The translations under genes and the position numbers were made by a program. DNA of 64,000 nucleotides from Cytidiella melzeri (lineage: Eukaryota > Basidiomycota > Agaricomycetes > Polyporales > Irpicaceae): the NCBI GenBank assembly GCA_022592445.1, contig JABYQR010000124.1, forward strand, positions 49,311-113,310, in the 5' to 3' direction. The notes beneath the pieces are model-generated. The model ran no database searches, was not told where the DNA came from, and saw nothing but the letters and a program-made list of their open reading frames with translations. How positions within the stretch are numbered: the stretch's first letter is position 1; the number at the start of each line of letters is the position of its first letter. This document shows positions 55,537 to 64,000 of the stretch, in pieces.

Positions 55537-56265
55537 CTAGATCCACTCGAAGTAGCTATCGTTATTAACTACGTTAAGCTGCGCAAGAACTTTGTCGTAG
55601 TTTTTACGGAGCTGCTTAAAAGAAATTTTCCCGATTGCTTTACAACCCCAGTCCAAGAGCTGCCACTCGCGGTCTGCTGTGACGGGAGCGAGTTTGTCGA
55701 CTAGGTTGAGGAAACGATCGACCTTGTTGACTAGGTGAAGCAGGGCGCGACGGTGGTCGGGGTTGGCGCGGTTCAGGAGTTCTTCAAGCTCTGTGAGAGC
55801 TTGCAAGCGAGTGCGGACGGCGGTAAGTTTTGGCTTGAAAATGCCTGCGAGGTCAACCGGTGATAACTTCTTGAAGTCTATCAGTACCGGTTTGGGTGCA
55901 GCGGGAGCGGGAGTGGGCGGAGGGAGTTTGGCAAGTCGCTCAGCGAGAGTCGGCTTGTGAGTTTGTTGCTCAGCAAGAGTGCGAGCTCGTTCCTCGGCTA
56001 CACGTTCTCCGTATGCTCGGGCAGAAGCGCGAAGTTGTCGATTTTCCTCGTAAGAGGGGACAGTGAGGGTGATGCCTTTGACAGGCGGCTTCTTGGATAC
56101 GTACTTGGCGACGTTGACGAGGTCTTTGTCAGACCAGCGATGAGGTTGACCGCTCGTACGCTTGGCAGCGAGAGCGTCGAGGAAAGATGGGGGGAGGCAC
56201 CTCTTGAGCTGAGGCTCGTTCGTAGAGAGGTCCTTGGAAAAACGGGTGCGCGTGTCCTTAGGCAC
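55537..56265 (-). CDS. extra ORF upstream of gag in the Gypsy element (ORF0)
   Basis: An ATG-started frame of 242 codons (MPKDTRTRFSKDLSTNEPQL...) fills the space between the 5' LTR and gag, in the same orientation as gag and pol. It has a basic N-terminus, a proline stretch (PPPTPAPAAPKP) and a helical C-terminal half rich in Leu (TRLQALTELEELLNRANPDH, HLVNKVDRFLNLVDKLAP). No Gag, protease or envelope motif is visible and there is no membrane segment. Standard Ty3/Gypsy elements have no ORF in this place. I do not recognise a family. The open length and element position support a real gene. Confidence 0.65.
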   Translation of the reverse strand: MPKDTRTRFSKDLSTNEPQLKRCLPPSFLDALAAKRTSGQPHRWSDKDLVNVAKYVSKKPPVKGITLTVPSYEENRQLRASARAYGERVAEERARTLAEQQTHKPTLAERLAKLPPPTPAPAAPKPVLIDFKKLSPVDLAGIFKPKLTAVRTRLQALTELEELLNRANPDHRRALLHLVNKVDRFLNLVDKLAPVTADREWQLLDWGCKAIGKISFKQLRKNYDKVLAQLNVVNNDSYFEWI

Positions 56266-56412
56266 TGAACAACGCAGGGGGTAGAAACGGACGACGTAAG
56301 TAGTAGCTCAACGGTATGGAAAGACCGGAGACGTACTCGTCAAACAGGAATAAACTTTTTTTTAAACGGTGGGAATGGGGGAACCCAGGGTTTCACAACG
56401 ATCTCGACCTAA

Positions 56413-57168
56413 TGACACGGAGACAAGGCTCGACGTGACAAACAGGGACACGAAGTGGATGACGACGAAGTGGTGGTGGTAGGCGTGAAGCTCAATACTC
56501 TCACCAGCTATAAACCTTATACAGATGTCTAGCCCAGTAAAGACCAAGTTAGTATTGTGACTACCAGCTATGTAGTACAAGAGGGGGTTGCTTACCTAGC
56601 CCAGTAAAGACCAAGAGGTCGAGATGGGGGCTAGGAGCGTACATGCAGCAGTATATATAGACTTCAGGGACCTGCGCACAGACCATGTTGAGGGCAGGCT
56701 TTGCAAGAAGCCGTGTGAACGAAGAACAAAAGAACTACCTAAAGGAGAACGATAGCTATTGTCTAGACCTTGCCAAGAACTCTACTCGTGAGAGAATCTA
56801 TCTAAAAGGAGACCAACTATTGTATTCCATTCCCACACCTGTGAGAACATCCTTCCATAAAGAGAACAATAGGGAAAGAACAATAAGGAGCCCATGTGGA
56901 TGGTATCTATGACGTCAAACCCTAGCTATGGGCTGAGCCATGTGTCTGTAGCCATGTGGTCTTACTTAAGCTAAGTCACATGCCAGTGTGACGTAGTAGC
57001 AAGTAATGTGACCGTGTGGAGCGTCTAAGCCACGTGATACGGGCGCTTAATAGACGTGCAAAGGAGTTTATGCAGAGAGAATTGAAACTAGGTTGTAGCC
57101 CGGAGTTTTATAGATAAAAACAAGAGGTAAATTGCGAAAATTAAGGGCTAGTCAGGCCATCCATGACA
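56413..57168 (-). repeat. 5' LTR of the Gypsy element
   Basis: Nearly identical to 49523-50278. Read on the minus strand it is followed by TTAGGTCGAGATCG. I could not assign this to a tRNA 3' end, so the priming mode is unknown. Confidence 0.93.
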
Positions 57169-57176
57169 CCCTCATT

Positions 57177-60100
57177 ATGAACGGTACGACCCAACGAAGA
57201 CTTGACGCGGACACGCTCCGCATCTGGCAGATCAACCTGGCCAAATCAAACACAGCACAGCAGGCATTTCTCCATACTATAACGATTGACGACTGTGACA
57301 TCATGCTAACGCAAGAACCATACATGCAGCCAGGCTACACGCTCACGTCCGCTTCCCACTCCTGGCGCGTCGTATACCCCACAAAGCACCATGACTGGAA
57401 GGACAAAGGTAAAACAACGCGAGCACTAACGCTCGTCAGCACCCGCCTCAGCACAGACGCATGGGAGCAGCTCCCGCTCGACACACCAGACGCAGTGATC
57501 ATACGACTACGCACACACATTGGTCACATCCTCGTCATTAACATATACAACGACCAGAAACACGACGACACCATACACCTGATTGAGAGGAAGTTGAGGC
57601 AGATCGCGAATCAGGACGCGAGGCAGAGAAGAAATGGGCGAGGCAACCAGACCGTCCACGTCCTATGGGCGGGGGACTTCAACCGACACCACACTATGTG
57701 GGAGCTCAGTGGGAACACTCACCTCACCACGCAGGCATATCTTGACGCAGCCGTACCGTTACTGGAAACACTAGCCAGGTATGAAATGGAGCAGGTACTC
57801 CCAGGCCAAATTCCCACCCTAGTAGCGCGAGGCACAGGGAATCATACGCGACCTGATAACGTCTTCGCGACACCCGAGCTAGCTGAGTACATTCTACGCA
57901 TGCAGACCTTTCCACACTTCAAGCCCCCCCTCACAGATCACTACCCTATCGGCACGGAGCTGTGTATTAAAGCCGAACGCGTAGAGCCAAAACCTCGATG
58001 GAACTGGAGAGAGACAGACTGGGACGAGTTCAGGGGCAGGCTCATCAAGGAGCTGGAGGAAAGGGACGTACCAGACGCACGCATCAGGACCGAGGAAGAC
58101 TTCCAAACCGTCCTCCGAGAGGTAACGACATGCTTACAGGCCACGCGAGAAGCAGTGGTACCACGCACCAAGCCTTACCCCCTCGCAAAGCGCTGGTGGA
58201 CAAAGGAACTTTCGAAGCAACGAGACCAGGTGAGGAAGTTAGCTAGAGTATCGTATCAGTTTCACGCCGCCCCGCAGCATCCCGCACACAAGGACTACCG
58301 TAAGGCACGAAACCGCTACCAAAACGAGATCTCAAAATCAAAGACGGAGCACTGGAACGCATACCTAGAGGAGATCAAGGTAGACACGGTGTGGAACTTC
58401 AACAAATACGTGAAGGGGGGCCAGTCAGATGGAAGCAAGGCGCGTATCCCACACCTCCAGTTCACCGATCATCTACAGCGCCCACGGCTGGCAGAGACGA
58501 ACGATGAGAAATGCGAGGTACTGAGGAAAGCTTTTTTCCCCAACCCAGGACCAGACCCCAACGCTATGGGCTCCCACGAGTACCCCCCGCCAGCTTTCAA
58601 ATTCAACGGCATCTCGAGAGCACTGGTCCAGTCCGTGCTCCTGTCACTGAAACGATACAAAGCGCCCGGGGTCGACGACCTGCCGAACGAGGTGTACTTG
58701 AACTGTAGCGAAACTCTGCTCCCATTCCTCCATCGTATATTTGAGGCCACCTTTACACTGAACGTCTACCCGGACGAATGGAAAACCGCACGTACCATTG
58801 TACTAAGGAAACCAGGAAAGAAAGACTACACTCTACCAAACGCGTACCGCCCAATCGCCCTTCTACCTTGCATAGCGAAGATTCTGGCGGCATGCGTCAC
58901 GCAGATCGTCACGAAGAAAGCTGAGTCCCTTTCTCTCATATCCAATAATCACTTCCTCGGTCGACCAGGTCGCACTACCACAGATTCCCTCCACTATGTC
59001 GTCTCGACCATCAAGGCAGCCTGGCGAAAAGGCCAATATGCGTCAATCCTCTTCTTAGACAACAAGGCAGCTTTCCCCAGTGTCACACCGGCACAGCTCT
59101 TCCACGACATGCGGATGAGAGGATTCCCACGGGAAATAGTGGAATGGATGAGGAGGAAGATGACAGACAGGAAAGTAGTCCTATGTTTTGACGACTACAC
59201 CTCACCGCCCCTGGACATAGTGGGAGGGCTAGATCAAGGATGCCCCACGTCGGTCATCTCCTACCAGATTTACAACTCGAGCAACATCGACGCAGCAGAC
59301 CCAGCAAGGGGCCAACACGCGACAGGAAACATAGATGACGTCGCCGTGGTCGCAGTGGGGAAAAGCTACAGGGAAACACACGAGAAGCTGAAGGATTACA
59401 TGACGAGGCCGGGAGGAGCTTTCGAGTGGGCGGACACACATAACACTCAGTTCTCCCTCGAGAAATTCGGCCTTCTGAACTGCAGACGAAATGCGAGCGA
59501 TCTCGGTCCCGAATTAGACCTAGGCCTCACGAAGATTAAACCAGCTAAGTCGCACTTATTCCTAGGAGTGCTTATTGATCACCAGCTTCGTTGGACAGAG
59601 CAGGTCGCAAGAGCAGTGGGGAAAGGCCAGCAGTGGCTGGCCCTCTTCAAGCACATGTCGAACATCAAGAGAGGAATCTCAGCGGCGATGGCCAAGAAGT
59701 TATACCAGACGGTCGCCTTACCGAGCATCCTGTACGCAGCGGACGTCTTCCTAGTCCCTCCAGTCGCAAACTCTAGCCGTCAAAACACGCGGGGATCGCT
59801 TGGTCATATCAAAAGACTGGAGCAGATACAACGACAGGCAGCGATCCTGATCACGGGAGCAATGCGCACGACAGCTACGGACGCAATGGAAGTACACGCG
59901 AACCTGCTGCCCATGCGTTTGACCGTAGACAAATTGTGTCACCGAGCAGCGCTACGTCTCTGCACTCTTCCGAATTCACACCCACTCACAAAGTTGATCA
60001 CACAGGCAAGGCGATCATACGTAAAGAGACATCGCTCTCCCATACACGACCTCCTACACCGCTACAACCTCGACCCGAAAAAAGTGGAGACTCTCGCACC

Positions 60101-61214
60101 CGTACGATTCTCGCCTTACTGGAGGCCAAGCTTCGCGACGGAGATCAAGGGAGAAAAGAGCGAGGCAGAAAAGAGAGACAGGGCGTGGAGACAACGAGCT
60201 ACGTACCATCTATACTCGGATGGCTCAGACATTGACGGAGGTGTGGGCGCAGCAGCAATCATGTACACCAAGGGGAAACGACGCACAACGAAGAAGGTCC
60301 TGAGACACTACTTAGGGACCTCGGACCAACACACGGTATACGAGGCCGAACTGGTGGGCATGATACTAGGACTGCAGATGCTTACCGCCATCAGGGCGAG
60401 GGTGGAAGGAAAAGCTTTCATCGCGTTAGACAACAAAGCAGCAATCTTAGCGTTGAGATCAGCGGAACCCGGGCCAGCCCATTACCTCCTAGACGAAGTC
60501 CACCGGATGGCGAAGAAACTCCAGGCGAAGCACGAGAACTTTAAACTCACGATTCGATGGGTACCGGGACACCGCGGGGTGGAAGGGAACGAGGAGGCGG
60601 ACGTATTGGCGAAGGAAGCAGCCCACGGCAGCACATCGGACACAGCTCACCTACCCGTCATCCTCAGACAGGCTCTACCGCTCAGCGCGTCCAAACTCAA
60701 GCAGCTCAAGGCAGCTGAACTCAAAGAGACGGCAAAACAGATCTGGAGCGAATCCCCGCGCTACCAAAGACTAAGCAGAATAGACCCCACCCTTCCCTCA
60801 GAACGTTTCGCTGACCTCATATCATCTCTACCCAGACGTCACGCAGCCCTCCTCTTTCAACTGCGCACGGGCCACGCACCACTGCGACGGCACTTACACC
60901 GCATCGGGAGGACAGCGTCACCAATGTGCCCAGCCTGCAAAATGTACCCAGAGACAGTAGAGCATTTCCTCCTGCAATGCCCGGCATACGAGAGGCACCG
61001 CGACTCACTAGCATACGAACTGGGGAGACCAGCCCGCTCCATCCCGAACCTCCTCAGCAACGCTCGCACCACTAGACCACTCTTCCGTTACATACATGCT
61101 ACAGGCCGCTTCACGGGCACCCTCGGACATCTATCCCTACCGAAGGAACCACCAACGAAGAAAAAGGAAAGACGGCGTGGTAACGCCAGAGATGGGGACG
61201 CTACGAGGGAATAG
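57177..61214 (+). CDS. non-LTR ORF2: endonuclease, reverse transcriptase, RNase H
   Basis: ORF2 copies the element RNA at a nicked target site. The natural start is ATG 57,177, just after the Gypsy target duplication; upstream in-frame codons are LTR sequence. The 1,345 residues hold an APE-type endonuclease (LTQEPYMQPG, WAGDFNRHHTMW, LTDHYPIG) and reverse transcriptase at about 460-760. The latter has FLDNKAAFPSV near 624, GGLDQGCPTSV, and the catalytic pair in GNIDDVAVVA near 720. RNase H runs at about 1011-1135 (LYSDGSDIDG, YEAELVGMIL, ALDNKAAILAL, HRGVEGNEEADVLA), followed by a terminal CPACKMYPETVEHFLLQC. Domain order with RNase H fits the Tad1 clade. The usual Y/F-A-D-D is here I-D-D and the usual PQGSPLSP is DQGCPTSV; both aspartates remain. 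The frame is uninterrupted. Confidence 0.94.
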   Translation: MNGTTQRRLDADTLRIWQINLAKSNTAQQAFLHTITIDDCDIMLTQEPYMQPGYTLTSASHSWRVVYPTKHHDWKDKGKTTRALTLVSTRLSTDAWEQLPLDTPDAVIIRLRTHIGHILVINIYNDQKHDDTIHLIERKLRQIANQDARQRRNGRGNQTVHVLWAGDFNRHHTMWELSGNTHLTTQAYLDAAVPLLETLARYEMEQVLPGQIPTLVARGTGNHTRPDNVFATPELAEYILRMQTFPHFKPPLTDHYPIGTELCIKAERVEPKPRWNWRETDWDEFRGRLIKELEERDVPDARIRTEEDFQTVLREVTTCLQATREAVVPRTKPYPLAKRWWTKELSKQRDQVRKLARVSYQFHAAPQHPAHKDYRKARNRYQNEISKSKTEHWNAYLEEIKVDTVWNFNKYVKGGQSDGSKARIPHLQFTDHLQRPRLAETNDEKCEVLRKAFFPNPGPDPNAMGSHEYPPPAFKFNGISRALVQSVLLSLKRYKAPGVDDLPNEVYLNCSETLLPFLHRIFEATFTLNVYPDEWKTARTIVLRKPGKKDYTLPNAYRPIALLPCIAKILAACVTQIVTKKAESLSLISNNHFLGRPGRTTTDSLHYVVSTIKAAWRKGQYASILFLDNKAAFPSVTPAQLFHDMRMRGFPREIVEWMRRKMTDRKVVLCFDDYTSPPLDIVGGLDQGCPTSVISYQIYNSSNIDAADPARGQHATGNIDDVAVVAVGKSYRETHEKLKDYMTRPGGAFEWADTHNTQFSLEKFGLLNCRRNASDLGPELDLGLTKIKPAKSHLFLGVLIDHQLRWTEQVARAVGKGQQWLALFKHMSNIKRGISAAMAKKLYQTVALPSILYAADVFLVPPVANSSRQNTRGSLGHIKRLEQIQRQAAILITGAMRTTATDAMEVHANLLPMRLTVDKLCHRAALRLCTLPNSHPLTKLITQARRSYVKRHRSPIHDLLHRYNLDPKKVETLAPVRFSPYWRPSFATEIKGEKSEAEKRDRAWRQRATYHLYSDGSDIDGGVGAAAIMYTKGKRRTTKKVLRHYLGTSDQHTVYEAELVGMILGLQMLTAIRARVEGKAFIALDNKAAILALRSAEPGPAHYLLDEVHRMAKKLQAKHENFKLTIRWVPGHRGVEGNEEADVLAKEAAHGSTSDTAHLPVILRQALPLSASKLKQLKAAELKETAKQIWSESPRYQRLSRIDPTLPSERFADLISSLPRRHAALLFQLRTGHAPLRRHLHRIGRTASPMCPACKMYPETVEHFLLQCPAYERHRDSLAYELGRPARSIPNLLSNARTTRPLFRYIHATGRFTGTLGHLSLPKEPPTKKKERRRGNARDGDATRE

Positions 61215-61783
61215 CAGACGTGAGGAGATGATAAAGTCGGAGAAAGCAAAGAGAAGTACCACTGGCATCCACGCGTTTTCAGAGCTGACAAAGGCCCACA
61301 CAGGGAACTCAGGAGACGCTATGCCACGTCGGGGGCAGACCAACGCAGGCAGCAACATAGACAGCAAGGACTCACTACCTCACTTTCACATTCTCACGCG
61401 CGACCTGAAGCTCAGGGACTGGGGGAGTTTCGACGGGGGGTGGAGGACCACAACCCGGCTTCCTGCTACCGCAAGAGGCCATGACCCAGGGGACCAACGT
61501 CCACCCAAGAAGGGTAGCAGGTTTAGATCCCAGCCCCTCCCATTCAGTTGGCAGAGCCTCTCGAGTCACCGGGCGCACCTTGACTGCTTTCTTTTTGCAT
61601 ACACGTTACATCCATAGTAATACCGAAAACCCTCCGCCACACGTACTGGGTAGCAATTGCCCTCCACGATATGATTTAGATTGTTTCCTAGCCACACAGA
61701 TACCACGCAACAGTAGCACGGATGTACTTTGTCTACCATAGGGCGATGCCCTCGAGGACAATAAACAAGGAGGAAAAAAAAAA
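61215..61783 (+). other. 3' UTR and A tail of the non-LTR element
   Basis: About 570 bp after the ORF2 stop end in AGGAAAAAAAAAA. An ORF at 61,096-61,617 overlapping the ORF2 end has no recognised motif. Confidence 0.7.
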
Positions 61784-62145
61784 TCACGCTCTCGAAAGAT
61801 GCGAAGCACAGTCACTCGCCACGACCGCTCAAGCACTCGAGATTGCCGCAGACTCGCAACGGCACAGTCAAGCCCCCACCACCAGAATGCGCAGCTCCTC
61901 TGCTTGCATTTCAACAGGGAATTACGTGATGTATCTACCCCGGTCCCCCCGGTTCAAGGTGATAGACGAGTGGTTGCTGCCAGTGGCTATCCTCGGCGTG
62001 ACTGCATAACTCGTGGCTTCTCCATTCAACCTTCCCTCAACGTCCAATCCAGAAGAGGCACGGCGAATTTGAATGACAATATTACACGGTCTGCTTCTTG
62101 TTGTCTGATCGGTGTCGGCTATGCAAAGTGGTACTGGCTAGTACT
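61782..62145. repeat. segmental duplication, unit 4 fragment
   Basis: Starts aatcacgctctcgaaag (equivalent to 34,533) and ends gtactggctagtact (equivalent to 24,032 in unit 1), where the second Copia LTR begins. Confidence 0.88.
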
Positions 62146-62149
62146 TTTT

Positions 62150-62319
62150 AACAAGGTATCAGGAGAGTTGAGAGCGTTGAGAGAGAAGACTGAGGTGGTG
62201 GTCACACAGAGAGTTGGGGATCAAAAGCGATAGCAGTGCATTGATCAAAGTAAGTCTTATATACGGTAACTACGGCGCTAAGCGCGCGCTAAGTAGTACG
62301 AAGACAGAATAGTTAAACA
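62150..62319 (-). repeat. 3' LTR of the second Copia element
   Basis: On the minus strand it starts TGTTTAACTATTCTG right behind the purine tract. It shares blocks with the first LTR (AGCGCCGTAGTTACCGTAT, TTTTGATCCCCAACTC). The far end near 62,146-62,150 is not resolved. Confidence 0.75.
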
Positions 62320-62326
62320 CTCCCCT

Positions 62327-64000
62327 TCAAGCCTGAACATGAAGTAGTTCATTGAAGTGCTTGAGTTTTTCGAGAGGTAGTGCTTTAGTAAGAGTATCAG
62401 CACGTTGATCGGCAGAAGGTACGTGGTGCACAGTGATGTACCCTTTAGTTACACGATCGCTGATGAAGTTCTTGCGAATGTTAAAGTGTTTAGTACGTTG
62501 AGAGTGTTGTTCCTCGGGGGAACGAACAATCGCAAGAGTTGACGCACTGTCGGTATATAGTTTGACAGGGTCCATAGTGCAGTTAAGTATTTCATCTATG
62601 AGGCTCTTCAAATAGATGGCCTCTGTGGACGCATGAGCAAGTGCGTACAATTCGGCTTCGGTGACCGATAAAGTTACAAGTGAACCGCGCTTACTTGACC
62701 AAGAGATAAGCGAGTCATTATATGTGAAAGTGTAGCCCATTATTGGTTTATTGCCGTACGTAGTCATACCATCAGAGTCGGCATAACCTACAAGTGAAGT
62801 AGAAGTAGGGTTGGCTTGGTTTCCTAGGACAAGCCAGTAGTCGCACGTTCCCTTGAGGTAAAGGTAACACTGTTTAGCTGCAGCGTAGTGTTCCTTAGCA
62901 GGGTCAGATAAGTATCGTGCTAGTTGACCAGTGCAATAAGCAATGTCTGGTCGAGTACTGTCGGCGACGTAGCGTAAGCCACCAACAAGAGACATGTAGT
63001 GTGTAATGGCGTCAGCGTCCTGACGTGGTTCGGTCACAGCACGGGGGGCTAAGTTGTGCTCGTGTACCATTGGTGTACGGCGTGAATGTTCGTGGTCAAA
63101 GTTGTATCGCTTAAGTATGTTCAGGATATAATCCCTTTGACGAAGCTTGATAATGCCTGCGGCTTTATCATAAGCAACTTCCATGCCAAGCATCCAGTGG
63201 ATAGTTCCACCGTTAGTAAGTTCGACATGTTGTCTGAGTGCAATCTCAAATTTTTCGGCAACAGTAGTAGTGATAGTGCCAAGAGTAATGTCGTCGACAT
63301 GGACAGCAAGTAGAAGTATAAGTTTATCACCTCGATAGAGGTAGAAGACTGCATTGTCGAATTCACAACGCTTCAGTCCAAGTGCGAAGAGTATGTCGCA
63401 TAGTACTTTGTACCAACGACGTCCGGCTTGCTTAAGGCCGTAGATAGTCTTCCGAAGTTTAAGTACCCAGCCAGGTGGCAGGTTCGGAAGTAAGTCACCA
63501 GGAGGTGGACGAAGATAAAGGTCTTCATCGTCGTGGATGTTACCATATAAGTATGCGGACTTGATATCGAGCTGAGTAATCTCGAAGTGTAGTGAAGCCG
63601 CGAGAGTAAGTACAAATCGTAGTGAACTCATACGCGCAACAGGTGCGAATAAGTCATTCGAGTAGTAATCAATGCCGTCACGCTGGGAGTATCCTTGCGC
63701 AACAAGTCTTGACTTAAGTTTAGTGACTTTGCCATGTTCGTATTTTGTTTTGTAGACAAAGTGCGAACCAGTGATGTTCGCATTTGGCGGTGGAATACAG
63801 TATTCCCAAGTGCCAAGTTGTTCGAGGGTATCAACCTCAGTTTTCATTGACTTGAGCCAGTCAATCTTGAGTGGGTGGTTAAGTACGTCTTTGTAAGTAA
63901 CTGGATCACCGACGTCTTCAGCGTAGTATGCATTGAATTCAGTCAAGTAGAAGGCAATGTTTGTATCGACTTCATCATAGTTTAAGCCTCGAGCTTTGCC
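62327..64000 (-). CDS. Copia Pol, reverse transcriptase and RNase H part (5' partial)
   Basis: Open from the window edge (GKARGLNYDEVDTNIAF) to the stop at 62,327. Reverse transcriptase motifs WEYCIPPPNANITGSHF, IKSAYLYGN and LAVHVDDITLG are followed by RNase H GYADSDGM, EAELYAL and YTDSAS. It is collinear with the C-terminal third of the polyprotein at 12,997-17,745, with scattered replacements, and shows no stop or frameshift. Confidence 0.93.
   Translation of the reverse strand, partial: GKARGLNYDEVDTNIAFYLTEFNAYYAEDVGDPVTYKDVLNHPLKIDWLKSMKTEVDTLEQLGTWEYCIPPPNANITGSHFVYKTKYEHGKVTKLKSRLVAQGYSQRDGIDYYSNDLFAPVARMSSLRFVLTLAASLHFEITQLDIKSAYLYGNIHDDEDLYLRPPPGDLLPNLPPGWVLKLRKTIYGLKQAGRRWYKVLCDILFALGLKRCEFDNAVFYLYRGDKLILLLAVHVDDITLGTITTTVAEKFEIALRQHVELTNGGTIHWMLGMEVAYDKAAGIIKLRQRDYILNILKRYNFDHEHSRRTPMVHEHNLAPRAVTEPRQDADAITHYMSLVGGLRYVADSTRPDIAYCTGQLARYLSDPAKEHYAAAKQCYLYLKGTCDYWLVLGNQANPTSTSLVGYADSDGMTTYGNKPIMGYTFTYNDSLISWSSKRGSLVTLSVTEAELYALAHASTEAIYLKSLIDEILNCTMDPVKLYTDSASTLAIVRSPEEQHSQRTKHFNIRKNFISDRVTKGYITVHHVPSADQRADTLTKALPLEKLKHFNELLHVQA

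Larger units (their letters stand above)
49523..57168 (-). mobile_element. Ty3/Gypsy chromovirus nested in the non-LTR element
   Basis: Two 756 bp LTRs (49523-50278 and 56413-57168) begin TG and end CA and differ at only about one site seen (gtgagagcatcc against gtgagaacatcc). They flank minus-strand ORFs in the order ORF0, gag, pol. The target duplication CCCTC lies at 49518-49522 and 57169-57173. Near-identical LTRs indicate a recent insertion. Confidence 0.96.
47555..61783 (+). mobile_element. Tad1-like non-LTR retrotransposon, split by a Gypsy insertion
   Basis: It begins at the end of unit 3 (ggacccttcttgc) and ends in an A run (61,774-61,783) before unit 4. It has two ORFs: a CCHC-bearing ORF1, and an ORF2 with endonuclease, reverse transcriptase, RNase H and a terminal Cys-His motif. 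Without the Gypsy element and one target duplication copy it would be about 6.58 kb. No matching target duplication was found: the two flanks come from different places in the repeat unit. Confidence 0.9.
62146..64000 (-). mobile_element. second Ty1/Copia element, minus strand, runs off the window
   Basis: Contains a 3' LTR (about 62,150-62,319), the polypurine tract GAAGGGGAG and the C-terminal half of pol. Protein similarity to the element at 12,732 is high but the LTRs are clearly different, so it is a related subfamily rather than a copy. Confidence 0.92.

Noticed and set aside
55537..56265. ORF0 of the Gypsy element as an envelope-like gene
   Set aside because: It has no signal peptide or membrane segment, and envelope genes lie downstream of pol, not upstream of gag.
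61096..61617. ORF of 173 codons overlapping the end of the non-LTR ORF2
   Set aside because: No motif; its first part overlaps ORF2 in another frame and the rest is 3' UTR.
62146..62165. aacaaggtatcagg next to the second Copia LTR read as a plus-strand LTR end plus primer site
   Set aside because: The element, its purine tract and its pol frame are all on the minus strand, so the resemblance is coincidental.
1..64000. CRISPR arrays, operons or bacterial-type signals
   Set aside because: The genes are spliced and eukaryotic; no regularly spaced short repeats were seen.

Overview
The window is nuclear DNA of a filamentous basidiomycete, most likely an Agaricomycete. The evidence is very short introns (mostly 50-100 bp) in multi-exon genes, a FunK1-type fungal kinase, an F-box protein of the mushroom type, and Ty1/Copia, Ty3/Gypsy (chromodomain) and Tad1-like non-LTR retroelements. 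No organism name can be given from sequence alone.

Left part (1-23,199), ordinary single-copy DNA: the 3' part of a Ser/Pro-rich protein gene (+); a C2H2 zinc-finger regulator (-); PCNA (-), whose reading frame carries a charged insertion of about 135 residues; a complete young Copia element (12,732-17,922, identical-looking 170 bp LTRs, GGAGG target duplication) that landed in a probable host transcription unit; a 9-exon Mpv17/PMP22-family membrane protein gene (-); and an F-box gene (-).

Middle part (23,200-47,554 plus 61,782-62,145): a tandem segmental duplication with a unit of about 10.85 kb. Gene order in the unit is: a small Cys-rich ORF (-), a class I-type histone deacetylase (-), a FunK1 kinase (+) diverging from the deacetylase, a decayed SKN7-like response regulator (-), and a decayed SLD3-like replication factor (+). 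Unit 1 is full length. Unit 2 is nearly full length with deletions. Unit 3 is cut after the deacetylase. Unit 4 is a fragment of about 360 bp. The deacetylase reads intact only in unit 1 and the kinase reads intact only in unit 2, so the two copies are complementary. The SKN7-like and SLD3-like copies share stop codons and were probably dead before duplication.

Right part (47,555-64,000), nested retroelements: a Tad1-like non-LTR element (ORF1 plus ORF2) sits at the break in unit 3. A Ty3/Gypsy chromovirus (49,523-57,168, minus strand, 756 bp LTRs, CCCTC target duplication) is inserted at the ORF1/ORF2 junction of that element. A second Copia element (minus strand, partial, running off the window) follows unit 4. 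The inferred order of events is: decay of SKN7/SLD3 copies, tandem duplication, non-LTR arrival, Gypsy insertion into it.

Caution: several lesions are single-base losses in homopolymers (kinase copy 1, deacetylase copy 3) and could be assembly errors. The nonsense substitutions (deacetylase copy 2, shared SLD3 and SKN7 stops) are harder to explain that way. All exon borders are read by eye from splice signals, phase continuity and family similarity; no alignment was run.
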